DNA from: a virus
IMG/VR virus record: IMGVR_UViG_3300037587_000370
Span: 1 to 48,213 of that record
Reading direction: 5' to 3' (one strand)
DNA: 48,213 nt
The translations under genes were made by a program, and so were the position numbers. A model generated the notes under the pieces. The model ran no database searches. It was given only the letters and a program-made list of their open reading frames with translations, and was not told the origin of the DNA. Within the stretch, counting starts at the first letter, position 1, and each line of letters starts with the position of its first letter. This document shows positions 46,221 to 48,213 of the stretch, in pieces.

Positions 46221-48099
46221 TTTGGATCCTCTTGTTGCCTTTTATCTCTAACCCCGAGCTAAATTTAAGCCCATGAACAACACTGAGGCCCTTTTCGTTA
46301 ATGCGGTGAGTGGCAAATTTTGGTACCGCAAATGTTGCTTTATTCTTAATAACATTGACCGGCGTCATGTTAATCATTCGTTGCTGAAACGGGTAGCCGG
46401 TAATGTGCCGACGGATAAAGCTCGACTCCCACACGCGTTTACCACCGCCTTTAATGGCCCAGTATTTAATATTTGCTATTTCCTGCTTTCCATCTTCGCC
46501 ATAGCTATCGAAATAATATCTAACTCCTATGCCGTCTTGATCGTGGCCTATTACGTCTAATTCCATACTAATCACTGGCTTCCAATCTTCAATTCCATAT
46601 GATTTACCGGCCAATTTATCATTTGGATCGATTAATGTGTTATCACATTTCCGGCATACACGCGCAGCAATGTCGTTCTCAACCCCACACCCTTTGCTAA
46701 TTACAATGCCACCACGGGTTAAATCATCACAGGTTCTAGACTTAAAAAAGAATTCACAACGACCGTCATCACTTGATGAGTCATTTCCGCAGCACCGTCG
46801 GGCGTATTCACTGTTTTCAGTTTCACAATTTGGACAGGTAACCCAATTTTGATCGCCTTTTTTGCCAGACACAACCGCATCTTCAAGCAACGGATCATCA
46901 AACAATTCGTGCATGGCTGCCATAGTTCCAGAATAATCAACGCATAAATGGTCAAATTTTTCATGACCCGCATCAACGTGTTCAGGCTTTAAGAGACGCA
47001 TCCCTCGCCCAAGTAACTGAGTAAGTAAGGTTAGGCTAGCAATGCGCCTTAACAAGACGCTGGTACACCATAATGGAATATTCACACCAGTAGTTAGGCA
47101 CCCGATCTGAAAAATATAACGATAACGAAAAACTCCACGTTCGTTTAGCTTACCTTTCTTTGCGTCGCGCAAAATCTGTTGTCGATCTTTTTTGGCGGTT
47201 TTATCAGTTATTATTGCGCATTCATCATCTGGAACAATTGACGCAGCTTCCTTGCAGTGCTTTAGCCCGGCGCAAGTGACTAACGCACAAAGCCTTTGCT
47301 CCATTATTTCCATGACCTCGCGCATAATGGTTTGCGTTGTGCTTAAATCCATTTTGTCATGCATAGCTTCCATATCGGCCGCTGAAAAATCTTTTGTACC
47401 ATGCTCTTCAACTTGATCGAATTCAGATAAATCATACCCTGCATTATCGTGAACATGGCCAAAAACCGTTGGAACTATATAATTATTTTCAACAAGGAAT
47501 TTACGATCTATCTTTGGTTCTATTTCCGTTTTCCAATAATCGCCCTTTATCGACTCAATGCCACGGTATGGCGATCCAGTCATACCAACAACAATCAACC
47601 CAGGATTAAGAACTTTAAAGTGATTTATTATTTTTGAGTAACCTGTATCGCCATTATTTAAAACATCCTTCCAGGGTACTTGATGGCATTCATCGATCAA
47701 TATTATTCTAGGCATCCACGATGAAAACTCTTTTTCTAATGCGTTGGCTACAGTACCCTCAGTACCGACGACCGTTGTGAAGTGTGTAGACTTCCGACTT
47801 AAGCTGGCAGAGTAAATAGAGCAGGCCGATCCCATATTGAATATCTCAGCCGAATTTTGTTCTACAAGCTCACCAGTTCTTGCTAGTATTAATAACTTTA
47901 CTCCAACTTTCTTACAATGATCGGCAATTATTCCTGCTAAAATGGTCTTGCCTGCACTCACATAAGCATTTATGTAAGCAGGTTCGTTTTCAATTTCTTT
48001 GGTGAGTTGCTTTCTGATATGAGATAAGGTCGTCTGGGCTAAATCCCATTGGAATTGGTAGGGCGTTATATCCCCGTAAACTGGTATTTCATTGTTCAT
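46201..48099 (-). CDS. SF2 DNA helicase (DECH box) with zinc ribbon
   Basis: The 632-residue protein has motif I SAGK51T, motif II D136-E-C-H139, GMTGSPYRG motif III, then ITDKTAKKDRQQIL and LLGRGMRLL, a motif VI with arginine finger. A C-terminal zinc-binding segment follows (CPNCETENSEYARRCCGN and CRKCD). The start follows AAAGGAATTATC. It likely works with the VRR-NUC protein as a branched-DNA helicase or replication restart enzyme. It follows the split zinc-ribbon gene by 14 bases. Confidence 0.9.
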   Translation of the reverse strand: MNNEIPVYGDITPYQFQWDLAQTTLSHIRKQLTKEIENEPAYINAYVSAGKTILAGIIADHCKKVGVKLLILARTGELVEQNSAEIFNMGSACSIYSASLSRKSTHFTTVVGTEGTVANALEKEFSSWMPRIILIDECHQVPWKDVLNNGDTGYSKIINHFKVLNPGLIVVGMTGSPYRGIESIKGDYWKTEIEPKIDRKFLVENNYIVPTVFGHVHDNAGYDLSEFDQVEEHGTKDFSAADMEAMHDKMDLSTTQTIMREVMEIMEQRLCALVTCAGLKHCKEAASIVPDDECAIITDKTAKKDRQQILRDAKKGKLNERGVFRYRYIFQIGCLTTGVNIPLWCTSVLLRRIASLTLLTQLLGRGMRLLKPEHVDAGHEKFDHLCVDYSGTMAAMHELFDDPLLEDAVVSGKKGDQNWVTCPNCETENSEYARRCCGNDSSSDDGRCEFFFKSRTCDDLTRGGIVISKGCGVENDIAARVCRKCDNTLIDPNDKLAGKSYGIEDWKPVISMELDVIGHDQDGIGVRYYFDSYGEDGKQEIANIKYWAIKGGGKRVWESSFIRRHITGYPFQQRMINMTPVNVIKNKATFAVPKFATHRINEKGLSVVHGLKFSSGLEIKGNKRIQNDSECT

Positions 48100-48113
48100 G
48101 ATAATTCCTTTAG

Positions 48114-48213
48114 TTATTTATTTGACAATCGGTTCACTTGAGCTTTTAAGTTGGTTCGTTGACGTTTTAACTCGGTTATTTTATCTTGAAGCTGTGTTAA
48201 CTCGATGTTTAAA
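48114..48213 (-). CDS. Coiled-coil C-terminus of a small protein (cut by window edge)
   Basis: An open frame enters from the window end and stops with TAA at 48114-48116. It encodes LNIELTQLQDKITELKRQ and then RTNLKAQVNRLSNK, a regular coiled coil. It sits 14 bases before the helicase gene. It is probably the C-terminus of the zinc-ribbon protein at 1-210, which reaches the other window edge. The frames join correctly only if one A of the end junction is dropped. Confidence 0.65.
   Translation of the reverse strand, partial: LNIELTQLQDKITELKRQRTNLKAQVNRLSNK

Noticed and set aside
1-48213. Integrase, excisionase, CI-like repressor, reverse transcriptase or diversity-generating element
   Set aside because: Motifs for these were looked for among all large frames and none found; temperate life style cannot be formally excluded.

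Overview
The window reads as an essentially complete genome of a tailed phage with a long non-contractile tail. A small and large terminase, DUF1073-type portal, MuF-like minor head protein, prohead protease with nested scaffold, HK97-type capsid, head-tail connectors, tail terminator, tail tube, tape measure, NlpC/P60 tip peptidase, J-like tip protein and tailspike are all present, and no sheath or baseplate-wedge gene is seen. No integrase or recognisable lysogeny repressor was found, so a lytic life style is the simplest reading. The moderate GC content, AAGGA-type ribosome binding sites, sigma70-like promoters and family memberships suggest a marine-type Gammaproteobacterial host (Shewanella/Vibrio/Alteromonadales-like); this is inference. 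The two ends of the window appear to be halves of one small gene (zinc ribbon plus coiled coil), which suggests a circularly permuted genome of about 48.2 kb opened inside that gene.

The genome is organised around one divergent point and one convergent point. At 3.4-3.84 kb lies a gene-free region with repeated CTTCGTTGGGGCG elements, a long inverted repeat, two DnaA-box-like repeats and an AT-rich core; it is the best candidate for the replication origin. Genes to its left, running leftward through position 1 and on from 48.2 kb down to 35 kb, encode a DUF3987 helicase-like ATPase, a P4-type primase zinc domain protein, a DECH helicase, VRR-NUC nuclease, GHKL ATPase, RecE-like exonuclease, nucleotidyltransferase-fold protein, RecA/Sak4-like ATPase, SSB, a structured non-coding RNA candidate, a sliding-clamp-like protein, an MT-A70 methyltransferase, then unexpectedly the portal and minor head protein, MazG, a DUF5675 protein and a holin. 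Genes to its right (3.9-34.9 kb) encode small early-type proteins, two more DNA methyltransferases, a PhaC-like alpha/beta hydrolase, terminase, head, tail and tailspike. The two arms meet at a hairpin terminator at about 34.87 kb.

The rightward structural operon is broken by five accessory cassettes (11.2-12.9, 18.7-19.6 reversed, 19.6-20.1, 22.6-23.3 and 27.7-29.5 kb reversed). Several end in an intrinsic terminator, and structural transcription is likely restarted by extended -10 promoters (TGnTAnnAT). The accessory and leftward promoters share a 10-base element, TAAACRYAAY, present about 20 times and placed in or beside the -35, spacer and -10 regions. This looks like a phage-wide operator network controlled by an unidentified regulator. 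Together with the RNA candidate at 41.2-41.5 kb it is the most novel part of the window.
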